Source: Pandoraea terrae
GTDB taxonomy: Bacteria > Pseudomonadota > Gammaproteobacteria > Burkholderiales > Burkholderiaceae
Assembly: GCF_902459695.1 (NCBI RefSeq)
Contig: NZ_CABPRZ010000005.1
Coordinates: 124,001 to 188,000 of the forward strand
Reading direction: 5' to 3'
Length of the DNA: 64,000 nucleotides
Both the position numbers and the translations under genes were made by a program. Of this stretch, positions 27,662-36,430 are shown piece by piece. The notes under the pieces are model-generated. The model was not told the origin of the DNA. It did not search any database and saw only the letters and a list, made by a program, of their open reading frames with translations. Every line of letters starts with the position of its first letter. The stretch's first letter is position 1.

Positions 27662-28069
27662 TCAGGCGGCCTGGCGGGCGCCGCGCACCGACAGCGCGCC
27701 GTCGCCGAGCAGGGCCACAGCCAGCAGGCCTGCCACCCAGAACGCCGGGAATTCCCAACCGCCGCCCTTGTTCGTGAACAACCAGCCGTTCGCGCCATGC
27801 ACCGACGCGATCGTGCCGAGCATCAGCGCGGCCAGCGGCAGTGCGAACCAGCGCGCATGAAAGCCGGTGATCAGTGCGATGCCGCCCGCCAATTCGAGCG
27901 CCATCACAGCGTAGGCCAGGATCGCAGGCAATCCGAGCGAGGCAAAGAAGCCGACGAAGCCGGGAATCGTAAAGACGAACACCTTCAGCGACAGGTGGGC
28001 AAGGAACAGCGCGCCGAGGGAAACGCGCAGCAACAGCGCTGCATACGGAGCGGTCTTGGTATCGATCAT
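27662..28069 (-). CDS. DoxX-family membrane protein
   Basis: A 135-aa protein with four predicted helices, including ALLLRVSLGALFLAHLSLK and a C-terminal GGWEFPAFWVAGLLAVALLG. DoxX proteins are small quinone- or redox-linked membrane subunits. The TTTGGAGTCTTCTC site sits directly before the ATG at 28069. It is the first gene of the minus-strand unit with the dioxygenase and the LysR gene. Confidence 0.85.
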   Translation of the reverse strand: MIDTKTAPYAALLLRVSLGALFLAHLSLKVFVFTIPGFVGFFASLGLPAILAYAVMALELAGGIALITGFHARWFALPLAALMLGTIASVHGANGWLFTNKGGGWEFPAFWVAGLLAVALLGDGALSVRGARQAA

Positions 28070-28224
28070 GAGAAGACTCCAAACGGATAGGGTTAGCGAA
28101 CAAGACCCATTCTATGGAGGTCGACCGTTGAGATAAATGACGTGTATCGGGATGCATTATCCCGTATCCCGGGTCAATGGTGGCAGCATTCTTCAACGAG
28201 GTGCAACCCTAGTGAAAACCCGAT

Positions 28225-28247
28225 AATTGATTACTATACGATCAATT
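28225..28247. promoter_or_regulatory. AT-rich inverted repeat upstream of the ABC/dehydrogenase operon
   Basis: AATTGAT (28225-28231) and ATCAATT (28241-28247) form a perfect 7-bp inverted repeat around TACTATACG, in an AT-rich stretch 74 bases before the dehydrogenase start. It looks like an operator overlapping a promoter (TACTAT resembles a -10 box). No regulator gene is adjacent to the operon. Confidence 0.5.
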
Positions 28248-28320
28248 AAATTGCATAGTGAATATTGCGGGCCTAATCTCCAGTCACTTCGCAAGCATCG
28301 ACAGGCTGGAATTCGGCAAC

Positions 28321-29742
28321 ATGGCAACGAACGGACCTTTGCTCGACACCCTGCGCGCCATCGTCGGCGAGCATGGCATTCTCAGTAGCGCCCACGACCT
28401 CGAAGGTTTCGTCGAGGATTGGCGCGGCCGTTACCGTGGTGACGCGTTGTGCGTTGTCCTTCCCCGCAATACCGGTGAAGTTTCCGCCGTGGTGCGGGCG
28501 GCAGTCGCGGCCGGCGTCCCGGTATTGCCGCAAGGCGGCAATACGAGCCTGTCGGGCGGCAGCGTGCCGTTTGAAGGCGAGGGCGCCGTGATCCTCAATC
28601 TGTCGCGCATGCGCCGGATCCGTCATGTCGACGCCGCGAACCATTCCATGGAGGTCGAGGCTGGCTGTGTACTGGCCGACATCCAGGCCGCGGCGGTAGC
28701 GGCGCATCGCTTCTTCCCGATCAGCCTGGGCGCCGAAGGCTCCTGCCAGATCGGCGGCAACATCGCGACCAATGCCGGCGGCACCGGTGTATTGCGTTAC
28801 GGCAATACGCGCGAAAACGTGCTCGGCCTGGAAGTCGTGCTGCCCGATGGCACCGTCTGGAACGGTCTGCGCACGCTGCGCAAGGACAACACCGGACTCG
28901 ATCTCAAGCACCTGTTCATCGGCGCGGAAGGCACGCTCGGCATCATCACGGCCGCGACACTCAAGCTCAGCCCGCTGCCGACGGCCCATGCCGTCTCGTG
29001 GCTCGCCCCCGCCAGCGTTGAAGCCGCGCTCGAACTCCTTGGCCTGTTCCAGGAACGGTGCGGCGCCCAGTTGTCCGCCTTCGAGTTGATGAACCGCAAG
29101 CAGCTCGACATTGTGCTGGCGCACGTGCCGGGGCAGCACAGCCCGCTGGCCGAGCCGCATGCCTGGCATCTTCTCGTCGAGCTGTCGGACAGCGACGACG
29201 AAGCCAGGCTGGGCGAAGCGCTCGAGAACACGTTGGCGGTCGCGTTCGATCGCGGCCTCGTGACCGACGCCGTGCTCGCCAGCAGTTCCGCCCAGCGCGA
29301 GGCACTCTGGAAGATTCGTCACAGCGTCTCCGAAGGCAACAAGAAAGCCGGTGTCGGCCTCACGCTCGATACCGCCGTGCCGGTCTCCCAAGTGCCCGAG
29401 TTCATTGCGCGCGCTACGGCCGCCATCAAGGCGGCGTTTCCGGCGGACGTCGTGATCGTCGGCCACATGGGCGACGGCAACATCCATTTCATCCCGTTCT
29501 TCGACTTTGCGACATGGGAAGCGCAGACCAACCGCGACGCACTGACGATGCGCGTCAAGCGCGTGGGCCACGACATTGCGGCGTCCTTGGGCGGCACCTT
29601 CAGCGCGGAGCATGGCGTTGGCCGCACGCTGCTGGGCGAGATGCAGCATTACAAGTCCGACGTCGAAATCGCGATGTTGCGTGCCGTGAAGCGCGCCTTC
29701 GATCCGCAGGGGCTCTTCAACCCCGGCAAGCTGATTCCGTAG
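28321..29742 (+). CDS. FAD-linked 2-hydroxyacid dehydrogenase (GlcD/DLD-type)
   Basis: A 473-aa VAO-family flavoenzyme. The FAD-binding domain (about 40-220) has VLPQGGNTSLSGGS and GSCQIGGNIATNAGG, and the C-terminal oxidase domain (about 225-470) has GHMGDGNIHFIPFF and FSAEHGVGR, which carry the metal/substrate His residues. Family members oxidise D-lactate, D-2-hydroxyglutarate or glycolate. It lacks GlcE/GlcF partners, so it resembles single-subunit D-2-hydroxyacid dehydrogenases. ATG 28321 fits the family; a GTG at 28258 adds 21 residues. It heads the operon with the Pot-type transporter. Confidence 0.85.
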   Translation: MATNGPLLDTLRAIVGEHGILSSAHDLEGFVEDWRGRYRGDALCVVLPRNTGEVSAVVRAAVAAGVPVLPQGGNTSLSGGSVPFEGEGAVILNLSRMRRIRHVDAANHSMEVEAGCVLADIQAAAVAAHRFFPISLGAEGSCQIGGNIATNAGGTGVLRYGNTRENVLGLEVVLPDGTVWNGLRTLRKDNTGLDLKHLFIGAEGTLGIITAATLKLSPLPTAHAVSWLAPASVEAALELLGLFQERCGAQLSAFELMNRKQLDIVLAHVPGQHSPLAEPHAWHLLVELSDSDDEARLGEALENTLAVAFDRGLVTDAVLASSSAQREALWKIRHSVSEGNKKAGVGLTLDTAVPVSQVPEFIARATAAIKAAFPADVVIVGHMGDGNIHFIPFFDFATWEAQTNRDALTMRVKRVGHDIAASLGGTFSAEHGVGRTLLGEMQHYKSDVEIAMLRAVKRAFDPQGLFNPGKLIP

Positions 29743-29836
29743 CAGTCCGCGCCGTTTTTCACGCGTGCCGGGGTTGTGCGCGCATTCGTGAAGTAGCACG
29801 TCTTTCGAATTTTTGTCTTTCGTAGTGGAGACCCAG

Positions 29837-30922
29837 ATGAGCCAGTTCGACAAACCGAGCAATCCCTCACGCCGCAACGTCATCAAGACCGTCGCCGCGA
29901 CCACGGCCGCCATCGCCATGCCGGCGATCTGGACGTCGTCGAAGGCTGCGTCCAAGCGTATCGTCATCCGCGATTCGGGCGGCATTTATTCGAAGGTGTA
30001 CGGCGATGTGTTCTACAAGCCGTTCACGAAAGCCACGGGCATTGAAGTCGTCGGCGTGCCGTCGAACGCCGAGCCGACCGCGCAGATCCGCACCATGGTC
30101 GACACCGGCAACTACACATGGGACATGGCGTCGATCAGCCAGCCGGCCATCGAGCTGCTGACGACCGGCAAGCAGTATCTGGAAAAGCACAATCTGGACG
30201 CCGATCCGGTGATCGCGGGCATTCCCGCAACGTTCAGGTCGGCTTATGGCGTCGGCACGAACGTCTACACGACTGTGCTGGCCTATCGCACCGATGCCTT
30301 CAAGGGCCGCAAAGCCCCGACGTCGTGGAAGGACATGTGGAACGTCGCCGAATTTCCGGGCCGCCGGTGCCTGCGCAAGCACCCCTTCGACACTATCGAG
30401 GAAGCACTGATGGCCGATGGCGTGCCGGGCGGCGCCGTGTACCCGTGCGACGTCAACCGCGCCTTCAAGAGCCTGGACAAGATCAAGCCGCACATCGATG
30501 TGTGGTGGACGGGCGGCGCGCAGGTCGAGCAGATGCTCAAGAGCGGCGAAATTGACATGGTGGCCACGTGGATCTCGCGTCCGCAAGCGGCGATCGCCGC
30601 CGGCGCGCCGGTCTCGATCTGTTGGGACCAGCATCTGTGGGGCGTGGACAACTGGACGATCCTGAAAGGCTCGCCCAACGCCGAAGCGTGCCGCCAGTTC
30701 ATCAAGTTCGCGTCGGACCCGAAGCGCCAGGCGGCCCTCACGCCGTTCCTCGCCGCCGGCGTCACGCATCCGGATGCCTTCAAGTACATCGATCCGAAGA
30801 TCGCGCAAACCTTGCCCACGTATCCGGACAATCTGCGCCGCGGCGTAAAGATCAGCGCCGACTACTGGCTGAAGAACCAGGACGTCGCGCTCGAGAAGTT
30901 CAACGCGTGGCTCCTGAAGTAG
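29837..30922 (+). CDS. ABC transporter substrate-binding protein (PotD/PotF-like)
   Basis: A 361-aa periplasmic binding protein. The N-terminus SRRNVIKTVAATTAAIAMPA is a Tat-type signal with a twin Arg. The mature part follows the PotD fold (RIVIRDSGGIYSKVYGDVF; VGTNVYTTVLAYRTDAF; VDNWTILKGSPNAEACRQF). In PotD proteins the ligand is a polyamine, but this branch includes proteins for other cationic or organic ligands, and no residue set here decides it. It is next to its ATPase and permease genes. Confidence 0.85.
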   Translation: MSQFDKPSNPSRRNVIKTVAATTAAIAMPAIWTSSKAASKRIVIRDSGGIYSKVYGDVFYKPFTKATGIEVVGVPSNAEPTAQIRTMVDTGNYTWDMASISQPAIELLTTGKQYLEKHNLDADPVIAGIPATFRSAYGVGTNVYTTVLAYRTDAFKGRKAPTSWKDMWNVAEFPGRRCLRKHPFDTIEEALMADGVPGGAVYPCDVNRAFKSLDKIKPHIDVWWTGGAQVEQMLKSGEIDMVATWISRPQAAIAAGAPVSICWDQHLWGVDNWTILKGSPNAEACRQFIKFASDPKRQAALTPFLAAGVTHPDAFKYIDPKIAQTLPTYPDNLRRGVKISADYWLKNQDVALEKFNAWLLK

Positions 30923-30988
30923 ACGATTCAGAGATACGACGCCCGGGGCATGACGCCTCGGGCGGGCAATAACAATGAGGTGGATGTG

Positions 30989-32080
30989 ATGTCTGTGGCG
31001 AACCCCAAACTCCAGACCATGCAGCTTTCAAAGCGGTATGGCGATTTCGTGGCGCTGGCGCCGACCGATCTTGTGGTCCCGGAAGGTGAATTCCTGACGC
31101 TGCTCGGCCCCTCGGGCTCGGGCAAGACGACGCTGCTGAGCCTGATCGCGGGGCTCTCGCATCCGGATGCGGGCAGTATCCACATCAACGGCATCGACGT
31201 GACGCGCGGCCAACCGTACGAGCGCGACATCGGCATGGTGTTCCAGAACTATGCGCTGTTCCCGCACATGACGATCGCGGAGAACATCGCGTTTCCCTTG
31301 CGCATGCGCAAGCTGCGCGCGCGGGACGCTGCCCGCGAAGTCGAGCGCGTGCTGGAAATGGTGCGTTTGCCGCACGTTGCGCAGCGGTTGCCCAAGGAAC
31401 TGTCGGGCGGCCAGCAACAGCGCATCGCGTTGGCGCGCTGCATGGTCTATCGTCCCTCGATCATTCTGATGGACGAACCCCTGGGCGCGCTCGACAAGAA
31501 ACTGCGTGACCAGATGCAGTTGGAGATCAAGCGCATCCATCGGGAGCTGGGCACGACGATCGTCTACGTCACACACGATCAGGAAGAAGCGATGACCATG
31601 TCCGACCGCATCTGCCTGATGAACGGCGGCAAGATCGAACAGCTCGGCACCCCGCAGGATCTGTATTTCCGTCCGCGCACGCCGTTTGTCGCGGACTTCC
31701 TGGGCGAGTCGAATCTGCTCGCCGCGACCGTTGCGTCGGTCGATGGCGACAGGATCGGCGTGACCCTGGAGGGCCTGTCGGGCCATGGTGGTGTCATGTC
31801 GAATGGCGAGCGCTTCAGCGTGGGCCAGCGCATCAAGGTCATGATTCGTCCGCAGAACATGCACCTGGTGCAGGGCGCGGCCGGCGCTGCGAACACCCTG
31901 CAAGGCTCGCTCACGGACTGGATCGTGACGGGCGGCGTCAGCAAGTTCTACATGACGCTGGCCAATGCCCAGCCGCTGGTGGTCGCGGAACTGACGCGCG
32001 GCGTCGCGGCGCGTCATTTGCCCGGCGAAACCTTGACGGTCACGTGGCAGGACGGCGAAGCCGTCGCCATCCCGGAGTAA
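30989..32080 (+). CDS. ABC transporter ATP-binding protein (PotA-like)
   Basis: A 363-aa ATPase: Walker A GPSGSGKTT (about 43-51), Q-loop VFQNYALFPH, signature LSGGQQQR, Walker B IILMDEPLGALD, switch His in THDQEEA, then a C-terminal TOBE domain (about 285-360). It powers the fused permease encoded 3 bases downstream. ATG 30989 is chosen over 30950 because it fits the spacing to a GAGGTGGATGTG site. Confidence 0.92.
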   Translation: MSVANPKLQTMQLSKRYGDFVALAPTDLVVPEGEFLTLLGPSGSGKTTLLSLIAGLSHPDAGSIHINGIDVTRGQPYERDIGMVFQNYALFPHMTIAENIAFPLRMRKLRARDAAREVERVLEMVRLPHVAQRLPKELSGGQQQRIALARCMVYRPSIILMDEPLGALDKKLRDQMQLEIKRIHRELGTTIVYVTHDQEEAMTMSDRICLMNGGKIEQLGTPQDLYFRPRTPFVADFLGESNLLAATVASVDGDRIGVTLEGLSGHGGVMSNGERFSVGQRIKVMIRPQNMHLVQGAAGAANTLQGSLTDWIVTGGVSKFYMTLANAQPLVVAELTRGVAARHLPGETLTVTWQDGEAVAIPE

Positions 32081-32083
32081 GCC

Positions 32084-33886
32084 ATGACCAGCCAGATTCT
32101 CAGCGCGGCGCCGCCTGCCGCCCCGGTCAAGGCGCGCGCCCCGTGGCGGCGCGACATCTTGCTCGGCATGCCGGTCGTGCTGTTCTTGCTCGTCCTGCTG
32201 ATCTACCCGGTTGGACAACTGCTGTGGATGAGTGTCTCGCCGGCGGATGGCGTGCTGACGCTCGACCAATACGCGCGCCTGTTCCATTCGTCGGTCTACC
32301 TTGACGTCCTGGGGATCACGTTCAAGATTGCGGGCTGGACGACCGTGCTCGCCGTGATCGGCGCGTATCCGGTTGCCTATCTGACGACGATCGCCAAGCC
32401 CGGCGCGAAAAGTTCCTTACTGTTCTGGATCCTGCTACCGTTCTGGACCAGCTTCCTCGTGCGGATGTTCTCGTGGATCGTGCTGCTCGGGCGCAACGGC
32501 GTGATCAACCAGCTGCTGCAATCGCTTGGCGTCACTGATGCGCCGGCGAGCCTGCTGTACAACTTCGGCGCGACGCTCGTCGGCATGGTGCACGCCATGA
32601 TGCCGCTGGCGATCCTGACGATGATCTCCGTGATGGAGAACATCGACCGCAACCTGCCGCGCGCGGCGCTCACGCTTGGCGCGCGTCCCGGCGCGGCGTT
32701 CTGGCTTGTGTATTTCCCCCTGTCGCTGCCTGGCGTTGCCGCCGCCGCGATCATGGTGTTCGTCACCTCGCTCGGCTTCTTCATCACGCCGGCCTTGCTG
32801 GGCGGGCGCCGCGAGACGATGATCACCCAGCTCATCATCGATCAGGTGCAGCAGACCATGAACTGGGGCTTCGCCGGCGCCATCTCGATGCTGCTGCTGG
32901 TGGCCGTGCTGCTCGTGTTCGTCGCGTACGACCGGCTCGTCGGCTTGTCGACGCTGGCGGGCGAGGCATCGAGCGCGGGCGAGCGCAACAGAGGCTCGCG
33001 CGGACCGTTGCGCCGTGCCGGCTATCAGTTGCTTGGCGCGTTGGCGAATGCGACGGACCTGATCGGCCGCCTGATCCCGACGCGCGCCCGTTCGGCGGAG
33101 CAAAACGCCGGCGGCGGCAAGCTCTTGTGGACGGTTGTCGTGCTGGTGCTGCTGTTCCTGATCCTGCCGGCCTTCCTGATGATTCCGATTTCGTTCTCGT
33201 CGAGCTCGGCGCTGGACTGGCCGCCGCGCGGCGTCTCGATGCAGTGGTATCAGGAGATGTGGGATTCGCCGACGTGGATGTCTGCGGCGGTGCGTTCGCT
33301 GATTGTGGGTTTGGGCACGGGTGTCCTTTCCATGCTGATCGGCACGCCGACTGCGTTCCTGCTGGTGCGCTCGCGCATGCGCTTCAAGGCCGTGTTCATG
33401 GCGTTCGTGTTGCTGCCGATCATCGTGCCGCGCATGATCATTGCCGTGGGCATCTTCTACTTCTTTTCGAAGGTGCATCTGGTGGGCTCGGCGTTCGGTC
33501 TGATGCTTGGCCACACGGTCGTCGCGATTCCGTACGTCGTCATGACGATGATGGCGGTGCTCAAGAACTACGACACGCGTCTCGATCAGGCGGCGTACAG
33601 CCTGGGTGCGCGGCCATGGGCGACGTTGCGCTACGTGACGTTCCCGATTGTCGGCGCGGGCTTGCTGTCGTCGTTCCTGTTCGCGTTCGTGACTTCGTTT
33701 GACGAACTGACGATTGCGCTGTTCGTGACCGGCGGTCTTGACGCCACGCTGCCCAAACAATTCTGGGACGAAGTGATCTTGAGCGTTTCGCCGACGATCG
33801 CCGCGGTCTCAACCTGTCTGTTCGTGTTCATTGCGCTCGTGATCTGGGCTGCCGACCGGCTGCGCCGTCGCAGCGCGGCGCACTGA
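32084..33886 (+). CDS. Fused ABC transporter permease (PotB-PotC type)
   Basis: A 600-aa protein holding two complete permease domains: residues about 20-290 and about 340-600. Each has about six helices and its own ATPase-coupling (EAA-type) loop: NLPRAALTLGARPGAAFWLV in the first half and RLDQAAYSLGARPWATLRYV in the second. Ordinary PotB and PotC are separate proteins of about 285 and 265 aa, so this is a natural fusion. A charged linker (about 290-340; NRGSRGPLRRAG, TRARSAEQ) joins the halves. It completes the PotD/PotA transporter. Confidence 0.88.
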   Translation: MTSQILSAAPPAAPVKARAPWRRDILLGMPVVLFLLVLLIYPVGQLLWMSVSPADGVLTLDQYARLFHSSVYLDVLGITFKIAGWTTVLAVIGAYPVAYLTTIAKPGAKSSLLFWILLPFWTSFLVRMFSWIVLLGRNGVINQLLQSLGVTDAPASLLYNFGATLVGMVHAMMPLAILTMISVMENIDRNLPRAALTLGARPGAAFWLVYFPLSLPGVAAAAIMVFVTSLGFFITPALLGGRRETMITQLIIDQVQQTMNWGFAGAISMLLLVAVLLVFVAYDRLVGLSTLAGEASSAGERNRGSRGPLRRAGYQLLGALANATDLIGRLIPTRARSAEQNAGGGKLLWTVVVLVLLFLILPAFLMIPISFSSSSALDWPPRGVSMQWYQEMWDSPTWMSAAVRSLIVGLGTGVLSMLIGTPTAFLLVRSRMRFKAVFMAFVLLPIIVPRMIIAVGIFYFFSKVHLVGSAFGLMLGHTVVAIPYVVMTMMAVLKNYDTRLDQAAYSLGARPWATLRYVTFPIVGAGLLSSFLFAFVTSFDELTIALFVTGGLDATLPKQFWDEVILSVSPTIAAVSTCLFVFIALVIWAADRLRRRSAAH

Positions 33887-33955
33887 CCACGCCGGCATCC
33901 ATTCTCCGGTGCGCGTGAGGCGCGCACCGTCTCCCACTTTGCAACAGGTTTGACT

Positions 33956-34858
33956 ATGATGGATTCGACTCGACTGCAGGGCATTTTTGCCGCCATTCCC
34001 ACGCCGGTTCATACGGACGGCACGATACACGAGGCGGGCACGCGTGCGCTGCTCGACTTCCAGCGTGCGCAAGGTGCGGACGGTGTCGTGCCGCTCGGCG
34101 GCACGGGTGAATATGGCTCGATGTCTCAGGCCTCGCGCGTGCGCATGATCGAGCTGTGCACCGAACATTTGGGCGGCAAGATGCCGGTGATCGCGGGCGT
34201 GCTGACGCCGGGCCTGCCCGACGCGTTGGCTGCCGCGAAGGATTATGCGCAGGCGGGCGCGGATGCGCTGATGGTTATCACACCGTACTACACCAACCCG
34301 ACCCAAGATGGGATTCGCGATTATTTCCTGCGTTTTGCCGATCAGTCGCCGCTGCCGGTGCTGCTGTACGAGATTCCGTACCGCACGCGCATTGCCATCA
34401 ATCCGTCGGTGATTCACGAGTTGTCGCGTCACGAACGCATTATCGGCATGAAGGCGTGCAACACCGATATCTGGCACTTCCTGAAGACGGTTGCGGGCGT
34501 AGCCGACGATTTTTCGGTGCTGTCGGGTGAGGACACGCACTTCCCGCTGCATGTCGCCGCCGGGGCAAAGGGCGGGATCCTGGCGACGGCCAGCTTGCTG
34601 CCGAAGACGTGGCGCAGGCTGTTCGATCAAGTGCGCGCAGGCGATTTGAACGGCGCGCTGGTCACGCATCGTCAGCTGATCCCGTTCATCGATCTGGTGT
34701 TCTCGGAGACGAATCCGGGGCCGATGAAGTCGGTGATGGACTTGATCGGTATCGATGCGCCGGAAGTGCTCGCGCCGCTGGTCAAGCCGGCTGGTCAAGT
34801 GCGCGAAGGTCTGCGCGCGGAGTATTCGCGTCTGCTGGAGACGTTGGAAAGCGTTTGA
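33956..34858 (+). CDS. Dihydrodipicolinate-synthase-family aldolase/lyase
   Basis: A 300-aa TIM-barrel class I enzyme. The Schiff-base Lys lies in IIGMKACN (about residue 165), the pyruvate-binding motif is GGTGEYGSM, and Tyr/Arg of the active site are in LYEIPYRTRI. It is probably not DapA itself, because DapA is normally a single housekeeping gene elsewhere; members in transporter operons cleave or condense keto acids or hydroxyproline-derived compounds. ATG 33956 is the first ATG after AACAGGTTTG. It is the last gene of the operon. Confidence 0.8.
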   Translation: MMDSTRLQGIFAAIPTPVHTDGTIHEAGTRALLDFQRAQGADGVVPLGGTGEYGSMSQASRVRMIELCTEHLGGKMPVIAGVLTPGLPDALAAAKDYAQAGADALMVITPYYTNPTQDGIRDYFLRFADQSPLPVLLYEIPYRTRIAINPSVIHELSRHERIIGMKACNTDIWHFLKTVAGVADDFSVLSGEDTHFPLHVAAGAKGGILATASLLPKTWRRLFDQVRAGDLNGALVTHRQLIPFIDLVFSETNPGPMKSVMDLIGIDAPEVLAPLVKPAGQVREGLRAEYSRLLETLESV

Positions 34859-34882
34859 TTTCTTAAGGTGCAGGTCGGTCGA

Positions 34883-35270
34883 GGCCTCTTCTCTTGCCTA
34901 TCTGTGCTCGCTTCGACCGCTGCCCGTCTCGCCTATCTGCGCTCTCGCCGGCCGCAACTGCTCCTCTTGCCTATGGATGCTCGCGCCAGCCGCAGCATTG
35001 ACCCGCTTTCCGCTCCCGACAGAACACACGTACGCGGAAAGCGGGCCAACGCTCCGGCGAACCGCCACCGTTGCGTCGACACACTGCCTCACGCCACCCA
35101 ATGCTTGCCCCAGTCTGACGCTACCGCCGTCTTCACCAGCCGCTCCACGCGGCATGCCGATTCCCGGACTCGCTCTCGAGGGACCGGCGTCGACTCCGAT
35201 AATCGTCATGCCGTGATACCCCGGCGGTCCACACAGCCCCCGCGGCCTCGGGGCCGCACACCGAACGAAG
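34883..35270 (-). repeat. Left copy of ~390-bp repeat (inverted relative to right copy)
   Basis: This stretch is the reverse complement of 40003-40390. The 60 bases at 35161-35220 match 40051-40110 exactly, and across the central 300 bases roughly nine in ten match by eye. It contains a long hairpin (34998-35049) and, at its outer end, three degenerate ~36-bp tandem units. It begins 24 bases after the stop of the lyase gene. Confidence 0.8.
34998..35049. repeat. Long hairpin inside left repeat
   Basis: Arms ttgacccgctttccgc (34998-35013) and gcggaaagcgggccaa (35034-35049) pair over 16 bases with a single G:T pair; loop 20 bases. The right copy has the same hairpin with perfect arms (40222-40237 and 40258-40273). 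Conservation of the arms in both copies suggests a structural role. Confidence 0.75.
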
Positions 35271-35365
35271 ATTTCGGCGCGCCACTGTGTATCGTGCGAC
35301 GTGGTTCATCGGCGACCACGTCGGTCGCGCTTCTCGCGTATCGGATCGCCCGTTCAAAAGCACCA

Positions 35366-36430
35366 TCACTTCACTCCCGCAATCGGGCGGGCCAGATTCA
35401 CGGCGCAACGCACCGTATGCGTCGCTGCTACACCCGGGCCGATTATTCCCGTGCCAATATCTCTTCTGGTGGTGAGAGGGTCGCGAGAAAACCGGTTGAG
35501 AACCCCGCCTGATGGATAGTCGCCTTCGGCATAGCCGCGTTCGACCCGCAACGTGCCGCTCGCTGGCCCCTTGGGATCCCGCTCGGGACTCACCTGGTAA
35601 TACGAGGCGTCATACCAGTCCTGCATCCACTCCCAGCCGTTCGAGCTCATGTCATAAAATCCCAGCGGATTCGGCGGGAACATGCCCACCGGATGCAGTG
35701 ACGTGCGCTGGACTGACGGATTGACTCTCGTCACCGGGCCCAGCAACCTTGTCTGTTCGTACGAAGGAGCGTTGCGCCCGACATCGAGATGGCCGTTATC
35801 CGTTGCCCATATGAAGTTCTGCCCGCCGCTGCGCGCGGCGTACTCCCATTGCGCCTCCGTCGACAAATCGAACGGCACGCCGGTCTCCCTGGCCAGCCAC
35901 GTGCAGTAGTCCTTGGCGTGCTGCCAATACAGGCCCGCCGGCACCACGGGGTGCCGATTGACCCCGTTCCACCACGTGGCTGCGGCGCGCGGGCGTCCGG
36001 TCGCATCCGTAAAAACATCGAACTCCGCATAGGTGGTCTTGTAGCGCGACAAACTGTAACTCGTGAGCGTCACCTTGTGGGCCGGCTTGTTGTCGACACC
36101 AGATGAGAAATACAGCTGTTCGGGCGACCAGGATGGGCCAAAGTCCCCCATCATGAAGGTGCCGCCCTTCACGAAGATGAGATCATTGAGGACTTTGCGT
36201 TTGAGCCGCGCGCGCCGATCCTCGATGCCGCCGATCGTCAGCGCCATCAACTCGGCTTGCAGTGCCGGCGGCTGCACCAGTTGCGGCCCCTTGGCGTAGG
36301 TGCCCAGGTCAGGGTCTCGTGACATGCGCGGCTCTCTCGGTGGCGCGACAGTAGTCGCCGCCAACACGGAGGTGCCGAGGCTCACGAGAAGCGCGCCGGC
36401 AAGCGCGTTTAGGTTCTTTCCGGAAATCAC
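35366..36430 (-). CDS. SUMF1/FGE-like protein with no active-site cysteines
   Basis: A 354-aa exported protein: signal peptide about 1-24 (LAGALLVSLGTSVLAATT), then an SUMF1 (formylglycine-generating-enzyme) fold: GGTFMMGDFG, TYAEFDVFTDAT, VNRHPVVPAGLYWQHAKDYC, LSTEAQWEYAARS, NGWEWMQDW, RVERGYAEGDYPSGG. True FGE needs a Cys pair (copper and substrate) just after the RV-RG segment; here no Cys follows it until VRCAVN near the end, so sulfatase-activating activity is unlikely. It starts with GTG directly after the stop of the 808-aa gene. Cysteine-free SUMF1-like proteins occur next to secreted effector genes, often as presumed immunity or chaperone proteins (family knowledge, tentative). Confidence 0.75.
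   Translation of the reverse strand: MISGKNLNALAGALLVSLGTSVLAATTVAPPREPRMSRDPDLGTYAKGPQLVQPPALQAELMALTIGGIEDRRARLKRKVLNDLIFVKGGTFMMGDFGPSWSPEQLYFSSGVDNKPAHKVTLTSYSLSRYKTTYAEFDVFTDATGRPRAAATWWNGVNRHPVVPAGLYWQHAKDYCTWLARETGVPFDLSTEAQWEYAARSGGQNFIWATDNGHLDVGRNAPSYEQTRLLGPVTRVNPSVQRTSLHPVGMFPPNPLGFYDMSSNGWEWMQDWYDASYYQVSPERDPKGPASGTLRVERGYAEGDYPSGGVLNRFSRDPLTTRRDIGTGIIGPGVAATHTVRCAVNLARPIAGVK

Noticed and set aside
32435-33760. A 441-codon minus-strand frame opposite the fused permease
   Set aside because: Gln/Arg/His-rich with no domain; the plus strand encodes clear permease motifs.
33956-34858. Calling the lyase DapA
   Set aside because: Operon context is catabolic and transport-linked; the family contains many non-DapA enzymes, so a neutral name was used.
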